Part shown: positions 57,355 through 64,000 of the stretch, in pieces
Position numbering within the stretch: position 1 is the stretch's first letter
Layout: every line of letters begins with the position of its first letter
Assembly: GCF_016802865.1 (NCBI RefSeq)
Contig: NZ_JAEVHM010000005.1
Coordinates: 1 to 64,000 of the forward strand
Reading direction: 5' to 3'
Origin: Micromonospora parastrephiae
GTDB lineage: Bacteria; Actinomycetota; Actinomycetes; Mycobacteriales; Micromonosporaceae
DNA length: 64,000 bases
The notes under the pieces: model-generated
What the model saw: the letters and a program-made list of their open reading frames with translations, nothing else
Database searches by the model: none
What the model was told of the DNA's origin: nothing
Program-made: the position numbers and the translations under genes

Positions 57355-58214
57355 ATGGTATTCATCGACCAACCCTTGGCGCGGCTACGCGATCGCAGCC
57401 GTGGCTGCCTGGTCGCGGCCTTCACCGCCCCGGGCAAACACCCGCCGCGCGCCTGCCCACCACGTGGCCCACCGGGCCGCTCGACCAGCCCGCCGCACGG
57501 GTCGTCGCGCACGCACGACACCTCGTAGCCCACGCCGACGCCTGCCCAGAACCGCCGGGCTACATCGAGGACCTGATGGCCGCGATGACCGTCACATGGG
57601 GTTGCACCGACGGCCAGGCGACACGGCATCCGGTCGATGACGGCGTCCACCTGCTGTGCGCCGTCCCCGCCGGGCTGCTACCGGTACCGCTGAACGACCT
57701 CGGCCGGCGCGCCCGTTTGGTCAGCGCGGTGCTGCGAGGGGACCCACCCGCGCAGCAGGCCAGCGTGGCCGTGGCCTACGCGGTGGCGCTGGCGTACCGC
57801 GCCCAGAACACTCAGAACATCGACCGTCTCGACTTCTGCTACCGCCTCGCGCAGCTGGGCGGCGACGGCGTTCTCGCCGACCGCCTGGCGCGGGTTGCCG
57901 CCCTTGGCCAGCACAGCGCCGCGGAGGCCACCGTCCACCTCTCGCCCGACACCAGCGACCGTTGCCGCATCAGCGTCGCCACGGCCGCATTCCTGCGCCA
58001 CCCGGCAGGGCCCGCCGCGGCGGCCGCCTTCGCCGCCGCCGTCGCCGACCCGGCCAGCGCGCGCATCGCCGCAGCCTTGGCCGGCGCCTACAGCGGAACC
58101 ACCGCTCTCCCCCACGGTTGGCTGCGCGACACCACCCGCACCTCGATAGTCAGCGACGCCGCCGACGAGTTGGCCGCGCTCGCGTCCCGGCGGCAGTCGC
58201 TGCGCACGGGGTGA
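57355..58214 (+). CDS. ADP-ribosylglycohydrolase-fold protein, active site lost, one frameshift
   Basis: After MVFIDQPLARLRDRSRGC the frame breaks near 57433 and continues TPAARLPTTWPTGPLDQ, VPAGLLPVPLNDLGRRARLV, SVAVAYAVALAYRAQN and ARIAAALAGAYSGTTALPHG. These follow the ARH helices, but TDDT is not found and GGDTDT has become ADPASA, so no metal site remains. One extra A in the AAA run near 57433 restores the frame. It is the most eroded of the four paralogues. Confidence 0.65.
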
Positions 58215-58266
58215 CCCAGCCCTGGGCTGACTGCCCGTGTTGAACCGGCGTCATCCCAAGCACGCC

Positions 58267-58821
58267 ATGAGGAGCGCGTTGGACATCCAGGAGCTGAGCG
58301 AGTGCTGGTATCGCGGCGCGGTCGGCCTTACGGGCCGTACCCCGGAGAGCCTGCAGCAGGTGGCCCTGCACGGCACTGATTCGATCGTGGTGCTGCTCGG
58401 GCTGCTGTTCCTCGCGTGCATGTGGTGCCACCGCACCCGCCCCTGGCCGCAACGCGCCCTGCTCGTCACGACGCCGGTCGCGGTGTGTCTCGCCTACGCC
58501 GTCAGTGGGATGATGAAAGCACTGGTGGCCGCCGAGCGTCGCCCCTGCCGGGTCGTCACCGACGTTTTCATCCTCGCCGAGCGATGCCCGGAGCCGGGTG
58601 ACCGGTCCTTTCCCAGCAATCACGCCACGATGGCCGCCGCCCTGGCGACGGCGATCGTCCTGCTCGTCCCGAGGATGACTGTCGTGGCGGTAACGCTGGC
58701 AGCGCTTGCGGCCCTGTCCAGGGCCGTCGTGAGGGTGCACTCGGACTCGGGACCCCGGCGCGTTCCGGGCACCACGCCTGCGACACACCCAACGGGCGCT
58801 CACGCCCGGCATTCCCGGTGA
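58267..58821 (+). CDS. PAP2-family phosphatase-like membrane protein, C-terminus replaced
   Basis: The protein has PAP2 motifs 1 and 2: KALVAAERRPCR and RSFPSNHATMAAALA, in about four membrane segments. Motif 3 starts correctly (SRAVVRVH) but the family's YPSDVLAG step is replaced by SDSGPRRVPGTT, and the last membrane helices are missing. So the gene is 3'-truncated. It follows the fourth ARH-fold gene and probably shares its transcript. Confidence 0.7.
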   Translation: MRSALDIQELSECWYRGAVGLTGRTPESLQQVALHGTDSIVVLLGLLFLACMWCHRTRPWPQRALLVTTPVAVCLAYAVSGMMKALVAAERRPCRVVTDVFILAERCPEPGDRSFPSNHATMAAALATAIVLLVPRMTVVAVTLAALAALSRAVVRVHSDSGPRRVPGTTPATHPTGAHARHSR

Positions 58822-58856
58822 CACCTCCGGTGATGATCATCACGAATGCGGAACTC

Positions 58857-58874
58857 TACCCTCACCAGACGGTA
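58857..58874 (+). promoter_or_regulatory. MerR-type operator (copy j) before the second SulP gene
   Basis: TACCCTCACCAGACGGTA is followed by GGTTC, giving TAGGTT as -10. Together with its flanks it aligns with the copy before the first SulP gene. Confidence 0.65.
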
Positions 58875-59056
58875 GGTTCGGTGCAGGTCGTCGAGCTGCG
58901 GCTGCTGGCCCCTCGCGGTCTTCTCCCGGGCGACGATGCCCGGAAACGGTCTGGAAATGTCCGACCGGTACTGATATGAACGTCAAGCGTCGTCCCCCTG
59001 GCGGGCACGGCAGCGCGTGTGCGCTCGGCGCGTACACCCTGAACGGAAACGGCTAC

Positions 59057-60556
59057 ATGTCTTCTGTGCTGTCCGCGGTCACCCGGCCGCGTCTGTCCCG
59101 TCCGTCCTGGTTGTCGCCGAAGGTGTTCCGCACCGAGGTGCTCGCCGGCCTGGTCGTCGCCCTGGCGCTGATCCCCGAGGCGATCAGCTTCTCGATCCTT
59201 GCCGGGGTCGACCCCCGCGTCGGTTTGTTCGCGTCCTTCACCATGGCCGTGGTCATCTCGATCTGCGGCGGCCGGCCGGCGATGATCAGTGCCGCGACGG
59301 GAGCGATCGCGCTGATCGTCGCGCCGCTGGCGAAGGAACACGGCCTCGGCTACCTGATCGCGGCGGTGATCGTCGGCGGCGTTATCCAGGTGGTTCTCGC
59401 GGTGCTCGGTGTGGCGAAGCTGATGCGGTTCATCCCGCGCAGCGTCATGGTGGGCTTCGTCAACGCTCTGGCCATCCTGATCTTTGCCGCTCAGGTTCCC
59501 TACCTGCTCGGCGTGCCGTGGCTGGTCTACCCGCTCGTCGGGGTCGCGTTGGCGATCATGGTCGGGCTTCCCCGGCTCACCAAGGCCGTACCCGCGCCGC
59601 TGGTCGCCATCATCGTGCTGACCGTGATCACCGTCGCCGCCCACGTGCTGGTGCCGACCGTCGGTGACCAGGGCGCCCTCCCGGACAGCCTGCCCGTGTT
59701 CGGTCTGCCCGACGTGCCGTACACCCTCGACACCCTGACCCTGATCGCCCCCTACGCCCTCGGCGTGGCGCTGGTCGGGCTGATGGAGTCGCTGATGACC
59801 GCCAAGCTGGTCGACGACATCACCGACACCCGCTCCAACAAGACCCGCGAGTCCTGGGGGCAGGGCGTGGCCAACATCGTGACCGGCTTCTTCGGCGGCA
59901 TGGGCGGTTGCGCCATGATCGGCCAGACGATGATCAACGTCAAGGCGTCCGGTGCTCGAACCCGCCTGTCGACGTTCCTGTCCGGCGTGTTCCTGCTCAT
60001 CCTCGTCGTCGCGCTCGGCGACGTCGTCGCGGTGATCCCGATGGCCGCCCTGGTCGCCGTGATGATCATCGTCGCCGTCGGCACGTTCGACTGGCACTCG
60101 GTCGCCCCGGCCACGCTCAAGCGGATGCCGCTCGGCGAGACCCTGGTCATGGTCACCACCGTCGGCGCCGTGCTCGCCACCCACAACCTGGCCATCGGCG
60201 TGATCGCCGGCGTGCTCACCGCCATGGTCATCTTCGCCCGGCGGGTCGCCCACCTGGTGGAGGTCACCAGCGTGCTCGACCCCGACGAGAGCACCCGCAT
60301 CTACTTTGTGCACGGTGAGCTGTTCTTCGCCTCCAGCAACGACCTGGTCTTCCAGTTCGACTACGCCAACGACCCGCAGAACGTGGTCATCGACATGACC
60401 CACGCCCACGTGTGGGACGCCTCGTCGGTCGCGGCGCTGGACGCGATCACCACCAAGTACGCCGCACGCGGCAAGACCGTCGAGATCGTCGAGCTGAACA
60501 AGCGCAGCGCCGCCATCCACGGGACCCTCGCCGGCAACCTGAGCGGCGGCCACTGA
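59057..60556 (+). CDS. SulP-family anion transporter with STAS domain (copy 2)
   Basis: The 499-residue protein is a close paralogue of the protein at 11871-13373, sharing long identical blocks such as VLAGLVVALALIPEAISFSI, ESLMTAKLVDDITDT and GFFGGMGGCAMIGQTMINVK. It has the same SulP membrane core and STAS tail. The start MSSVLSAVTRPRL matches the first copy. Its stop overlaps a MerR ATG. The near-identity suggests a module duplication or two separate gains from related strains. Confidence 0.92.
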   Translation: MSSVLSAVTRPRLSRPSWLSPKVFRTEVLAGLVVALALIPEAISFSILAGVDPRVGLFASFTMAVVISICGGRPAMISAATGAIALIVAPLAKEHGLGYLIAAVIVGGVIQVVLAVLGVAKLMRFIPRSVMVGFVNALAILIFAAQVPYLLGVPWLVYPLVGVALAIMVGLPRLTKAVPAPLVAIIVLTVITVAAHVLVPTVGDQGALPDSLPVFGLPDVPYTLDTLTLIAPYALGVALVGLMESLMTAKLVDDITDTRSNKTRESWGQGVANIVTGFFGGMGGCAMIGQTMINVKASGARTRLSTFLSGVFLLILVVALGDVVAVIPMAALVAVMIIVAVGTFDWHSVAPATLKRMPLGETLVMVTTVGAVLATHNLAIGVIAGVLTAMVIFARRVAHLVEVTSVLDPDESTRIYFVHGELFFASSNDLVFQFDYANDPQNVVIDMTHAHVWDASSVAALDAITTKYAARGKTVEIVELNKRSAAIHGTLAGNLSGGH

Positions 60557-61002
60557 TGCCGGGAACGACGCAGGGCACCGGGGCGCAGCACAGCTGCGGC
60601 CCGGCCGCCGGCCGGCTGATGCAGATCGGCGAAGCCGCCGACCGGGTCGGCCTGAGCATCCGCACCATCCGCCACTACGAGGACGCCAAACTGATCGTCC
60701 CGTCGGCCCGCAGCGAGGGCGGCTTCCGCCTCTACACCGAACCCGACCTCGACCGGCTCACCGTGGTCAAGCGGATGAAACCGCTCGGATTCACCCTCGA
60801 CGAGATGCGCGACCTGCTCGGCGTCCTGGACGCCCTGCCCACCGCCGGCGATGAGCACCGGCGGGCACTGCTCGACCGGCTCGGCATGTTCCACACCGTT
60901 GCCACCGCCCGCGTGACCGCGCTGCGCGAGCAACTGGCCACCGCAGAGGGCTTCGCCGACACCCTGCGTGACCGGCTCGACCAGCACACCCCCAACCACT
61001 GA
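60556..61002 (+). CDS. MerR-family regulator coupled to SulP (copy 2)
   Basis: The protein has MQIGEAADRVGLSIRTIRHY, GGFRLYTEPDLDRLTVVKRM and a coiled coil ending AEGFADTLRDRLDQH. It is very close to the MerR at 13373-13789 and carries no Cys in the MerR core. The ATG at 60556 overlaps the sulP TGA (TGATG); the longer N-terminal tail (PGTTQGTGAQHS) has one Cys. An internal start at MQIGEAAD is possible. Confidence 0.88.
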   Translation: MPGTTQGTGAQHSCGPAAGRLMQIGEAADRVGLSIRTIRHYEDAKLIVPSARSEGGFRLYTEPDLDRLTVVKRMKPLGFTLDEMRDLLGVLDALPTAGDEHRRALLDRLGMFHTVATARVTALREQLATAEGFADTLRDRLDQHTPNH

Positions 61003-61204
61003 CTCCACCAGGTGTCCACGCCACCAGCGGTCTGTGCAATCGAGGTCCGGACGGCGGCGGGGAGACGCTGCTTCCAGGCCACGGGCCTCGTTCCTCCCGT
61101 CAATGCCCGCCTCGCTAACCGAGAACCACCGGGAGCAGCAACACCTCAGACTTAAATCACCCCGCCGGGAGCCGGGGCCAGCAGTGACTCGTTCAGGGCC
61201 TTGG

Positions 61205-61614
61205 CTACCGGCCGGGTACTCCTGTGGGGGCACCTTCCCCGCTCGCCACGCGCGTCTTGCGCCCGCGCAGATCCCAGGCATCGAGGGTGGGCGCGCGTCC
61301 ATCGCCATCAGCGCCAGGACCTGCAACAGGTAGCTCTGCACCATGTCCACCAACGCTCCGGCGCTGTCGTAGTAGCCGGCGCGCCCCTCCAGACCCAGTG
61401 CCTCGTCGAAGACGATGTCCACGCAAGCCACGTGTTCGGAATTGAGCACCGGTTCGAAGATCCGGTTGGCAAAGCGCAGCCCGAGGATGTTCACCGCGGT
61501 GGACTTGCCCAGGAAGTGGTCGATGCGGTGCACCTGCTCCTCCGGCACCAGCCGGGTCAGGATGTCGTTGAGCGACCGCGCCGAGGCGAGAGCCGTACCG
61601 AATGTGTCGATCAT
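61205..61614 (-). pseudogene. zwf: Glucose-6-phosphate dehydrogenase internal fragment
   Basis: The minus strand reads TFGTALASARSLNDIL, then VHRIDHFLGKSTAVNILGLR, FANRIFEPVLNSEHV, DIVFDEALGLEGRAGYYDSA and GALVDMVQSYLLQVLALMAM. The catalytic RIDHFLGK is intact. The NADP-binding N-terminus and the C-terminal third are missing, and a shift near 61300 moves the tail (LDAWDLRGRKTRV) to another frame. It is a fragment, not a working enzyme. Confidence 0.85.
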
Positions 61615-61685
61615 TGTCTGAACCGATGCGCTGTGGGGCCGGCCCCCCGAGGCTCAAGCGGGTCCAGGCGCAGTAGAGACGAGGG

Positions 61686-62249
61686 TCAACGAGGGGTGAT
61701 CAGTGGTGCGAAATCGGCGCGAGTGAGGGGCTGGTCGGACAGTGAACCGTCCGCGCGAGGCACCCTGAGAGGTCGACCATCACGGGAAAACGTGACGGTG
61801 GTGACCTCGTCGCGGCTGGTGAGGGTGCAAACGATTTGCGCGAAGGCGAGGACCTCGTCGCTGCGGCCGGCGTCATCGCCGGGTTTGTCGACCACAACGC
61901 GGGCCTGGGTGCCGGTCGCGGTGACACCGGCGGCGTTGACCGCTCCCGGCAGCGCGCTGGTCAAGTCGGTGTCGCGTTCGGCTGCGGTGGGTCCGGCCAG
62001 CAGATGCCGAAGTTGGTCCTCGATCGTTGGTGGCCGGTCGACGCGCCGGACGAACGAGATGATGCGGTTGTCGCGGACAAAGCAGAGCGTCTCGGCGGCA
62101 GGGCCGACTGGTGCGCTGGTGTCGGCGGGCGCAGAGCTTTGGAAGGGTCCTCGCGGTGCCTGTACTACCCGGGGGGCATCATCCGTGGGAATGCTGCAGC
62201 TTGTCAGCAGCGTGGCAAGCGCCAGTGCGACGAGATAACGATGGTTCAT
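61686..62249 (-). CDS. GerMN-domain lipoprotein
   Basis: The 187-residue protein has a lipoprotein signal (LVALALATLLTSCSIP) and a GerMN domain (AETLCFVRDNRIISFVRRVD, TIEDQLRHLLAGPTAAERDT). Such lipoproteins (LpqB, CseA types) modulate a partner sensor kinase outside the membrane. It overlaps the kinase gene by ATGA as the last gene of the operon. Confidence 0.9.
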   Translation of the reverse strand: MNHRYLVALALATLLTSCSIPTDDAPRVVQAPRGPFQSSAPADTSAPVGPAAETLCFVRDNRIISFVRRVDRPPTIEDQLRHLLAGPTAAERDTDLTSALPGAVNAAGVTATGTQARVVVDKPGDDAGRSDEVLAFAQIVCTLTSRDEVTTVTFSRDGRPLRVPRADGSLSDQPLTRADFAPLITPR

Positions 62250-63601
62250 GTCAGGCTCTCCGGCAGGATGACAAGGAAGCAGGCGCCTCCGCCGGGCCGG
62301 TCACCGACGGTGACGTGTCCGGTGTGTGCTGTGGCGTGCTGTGCGACCAGCGCGAGTCCGAGCCCTGTGCCGTCGCCTGCGCCGCGGGCTTGAGCTGGTC
62401 GTCCACGAACGAAACGGTCGAAGATCGCCTCGCGGTCCTCGACGGGCACACCTGGTCCGTCGTCCTCGACCTCGATGATTCCGGCGCTACCGTCGCGACC
62501 CAACCGGACGCCTGCAGGACCGCCCCCGTACGTCACCGCGTTGTCGAGCAGGTTCACCAGGACCTGCGCGACACGGCGCCGCTCGACTAGCCACGTCGCC
62601 GGCACGTCGGGTGCGAGATGGACGAGCGCCGTGGGCAGGTCGAGGGCGCGGCAAGCGTCGCGGGCCAGCGCCACGACGTCCACGGGGGCCCGGTGGGCGG
62701 GCTGGTCACTGCGGGCCAGGTCGATCAGGTCGTTGACGAGCCGCTGGAAACGGTCGATCTCGTCGGCGACGAGCCCGGCCGCGATGGCGGTCCGTTCGTC
62801 CTGGTGTTCCCGACGGCGGGCCAGGACGCTGGCCGCCGCGGCGAGGGTCTGCAACGGGGAACGCAGTTCGTGGCTGACGTCGGCGGCGAACCGGCGGTCC
62901 CGCTCGATGCGCCGGGCGAGCCGATCGACCATCTGGTTGAACGACGAGGACAACCGGGTCAGGTCGGGGTCGCGGGCCGTGTCGAGGCGGGCGGTGAAGT
63001 CACCGGCGGCGATCTTCTCGGCCGCGTCGGCCACGGCCGTCAGCGGCCGTAGCCCGTGCCGGGTGGCGTACCAGCCGAGTGCCGCGCCGGAGCCGGCGAC
63101 CATGATCGCGACAGTGGTCAGCGCGAGGGCCAGGACCTGGAACGTCTGTTCCAGCTCCCGCAGCGAGTTGACCTCGAAGTACGTCGCGGACGCCGACAGG
63201 GGCACCCCGACGACCAGGACAGATTGGCCGTCGACGCGTACCCGCTGCACCGCGGGCTCACCGGCCGCGACGACCTGACGCAGTTCGACCGGGATGGCAG
63301 CGGAGGTGGTGGGATCGGCGGTACGGGCGTACCACCCGCCGTTCAGGTGCAGCACCGGCCGCCGACTCCCGCCGGTGTCCAGCGACCGAAGCACCTCCAC
63401 CACATCGGGGGTGTCGGTGTCGAGCCCGGCACGAACGACGGTAGCGTCGAAGTAGGCGGCGCGCAGGGCGGTGCGTTCCCGCTCGTCCAGTAGGGATCGG
63501 CGGGTCAACTCGTAGGAGACCAGGGCCATCGACGCTGAGAGTAGGAGCGCGCCGACGGCGAACGCGGCAGTGACCCGGGTACGCAGTCCGAGGCGTCTCA
63601 T
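62246..63601 (-). CDS. Sensor histidine kinase (HAMP-HisKA-HATPase)
   Basis: The 451-residue protein has two membrane helices around an extracytoplasmic sensor (VTAAFAVGALLLSASMALVS; VLALALTTVAIMVAGSGAAL), a HAMP linker, the H-box FAADVSHELRSPLQTLAAAA, and ATP-binding N and G boxes (VLVNLLDNAVTYGGGPAG, VEDDGPGV, GTGLGLALVAQH). The start at 63601 (MRRLGLRTRVTA) overlaps the response-regulator stop by ATGA. With the GerMN lipoprotein this looks like an MtrAB-LpqB- or CseABC-like envelope-stress module. Confidence 0.92.
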   Translation of the reverse strand: MRRLGLRTRVTAAFAVGALLLSASMALVSYELTRRSLLDERERTALRAAYFDATVVRAGLDTDTPDVVEVLRSLDTGGSRRPVLHLNGGWYARTADPTTSAAIPVELRQVVAAGEPAVQRVRVDGQSVLVVGVPLSASATYFEVNSLRELEQTFQVLALALTTVAIMVAGSGAALGWYATRHGLRPLTAVADAAEKIAAGDFTARLDTARDPDLTRLSSSFNQMVDRLARRIERDRRFAADVSHELRSPLQTLAAAASVLARRREHQDERTAIAAGLVADEIDRFQRLVNDLIDLARSDQPAHRAPVDVVALARDACRALDLPTALVHLAPDVPATWLVERRRVAQVLVNLLDNAVTYGGGPAGVRLGRDGSAGIIEVEDDGPGVPVEDREAIFDRFVRGRPAQARGAGDGTGLGLALVAQHATAHTGHVTVGDRPGGGACFLVILPESLT

Positions 63602-64000
63602 CGCTGCAGCTTGTAGCCCAGGCCCCGCAGGGTGACCAAATGCCGGGGGTTCGCCGGGTCCTGCTCGATCTTCTGCCGCAGCCGGCCCACGTGCACGTCG
63701 ACGAGCCGCTCGTCTCCGCTGTCGTACCCCCAGACCCGTTCGAGCAGTTGCTGGCGGGACAGCACCCGGCCGGCGTGCTCGGCCAGCTCGCACAGCAGCC
63801 GGAACTCGGTACGGGTCACCGGTACGGGTTGTCCGGCTCGGCGAACCTCTCCCCCGTCCGGGCTGATCTCCAGCTCGCCGACCACGAGCACGGGCACGAG
63901 CTCCGGCGCGTGCCCCGCGCCGCCGGTACGGGCGCGGCGGCGCAAGGCGCGCAGCCGCGCGGTCAATTCCTTGATCGCCACCGGTTTGACGACATAGTCG
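63598..64000 (-). CDS. OmpR-family response regulator, 5' partial
   Basis: The visible 134 residues begin inside the receiver domain (DYVVKPVAIKELTARLRAL, with the conserved Lys-Pro) and include a full winged-helix DNA-binding domain: RTEFRLLCELAEHAGRVLSR, DERLVDVHVGRLRQKIEQ and VTLRGLGYKLQ. The receiver's N-terminal part lies beyond the right edge. It is the first gene of the operon with the kinase and GerMN lipoprotein. Confidence 0.92.
   Translation of the reverse strand, partial: DYVVKPVAIKELTARLRALRRRARTGGAGHAPELVPVLVVGELEISPDGGEVRRAGQPVPVTRTEFRLLCELAEHAGRVLSRQQLLERVWGYDSGDERLVDVHVGRLRQKIEQDPANPRHLVTLRGLGYKLQR

Overview
The window is high-GC DNA with actinobacterial gene style: GTG starts, GGAGG-type ribosome sites and many ATGA/TGATG-coupled operons. 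Protein families such as DUF2795, SigE-type ECF factors, SPASM-type RiPP enzymes and MtrAB-like kinases fit a filamentous actinobacterium. Micromonosporaceae is my best guess; no marker gene in the window proves it. It reads as an accessory or chromosome-arm region: few core genes, many truncated or frameshifted genes, at least two transposase remnants, a recombinase tail and several candidate defence genes.

Layout. 0-5.4 kb: a frameshifted CHAT-protease gene end, an SH3 lipoprotein, a compact two-gene RiPP locus (a three-repeat Cys peptide plus a radical SAM/SPASM enzyme) and a secreted ricin-type lectin. 5.4-9.4 kb: two divergent ABC exporters whose ATPase genes have both lost their 5' ends at one junction. 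9.4-14.1 kb: NhaA, a TetR regulator with its operator, a SulP transporter coupled to a MerR gene, and a relic. 14.5-20.9 kb: aldo/keto reductase, a PaoABC-like molybdenum aldehyde oxidoreductase operon, and a divergent TetR/SDR pair. 20.9-23.3 kb: sigma-factor and LuxR relics, an IS3-family element and a recombinase tail. 23.5-41.5 kb: a candidate defence/signalling island with a membrane-anchored STAND-WD40 protein, an HTH protein with a two-by-two repeat operator, a STAND NTPase carrying a C-terminal PD-(D/E)XK nuclease, a HEAT protein, an ECF sigma pair, a DUF4238 protein and an Mrr-like nuclease. 41.8-45.6 kb: a metal-sensing ArsR/CDF pair, VKOR/DsbA disulfide machinery, a broken glycosyltransferase and a DUF1622 protein. 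46-61 kb: the most coherent hidden signal, described next. 61-64 kb: a zwf fragment, then a GerMN lipoprotein, histidine kinase and response regulator operon running off the right edge.

The 46-61 kb island holds prfC, a MerR gene, a HelD-like helicase, an MFS transporter, a DUF2795 protein, four ADP-ribosylglycohydrolase-fold proteins (one with an intact active site, three with eroded active sites), a PAP2 protein and a second SulP-MerR pair. Nine copies of an 18-bp inverted repeat, TACYCTNACGTTAGRGTA-like, lie in front of its transcription units, and a tenth lies in front of the distant first SulP gene. Read towards the gene, every copy ends in a TA that begins a TANNNT-like -10 element, as expected for MerR operators. 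I infer one MerR regulon linking ribosome and RNA polymerase rescue, efflux, ADP-ribose-related proteins and anion transport. The inducer is unknown.

Sequence-quality caution: several otherwise intact genes (CHAT, IS3 orfA, ArsR, HelD, two ARH-fold genes) are each broken by one apparent single-base indel, often in a short homopolymer. Assembly error is a real alternative to true pseudogenes for those.
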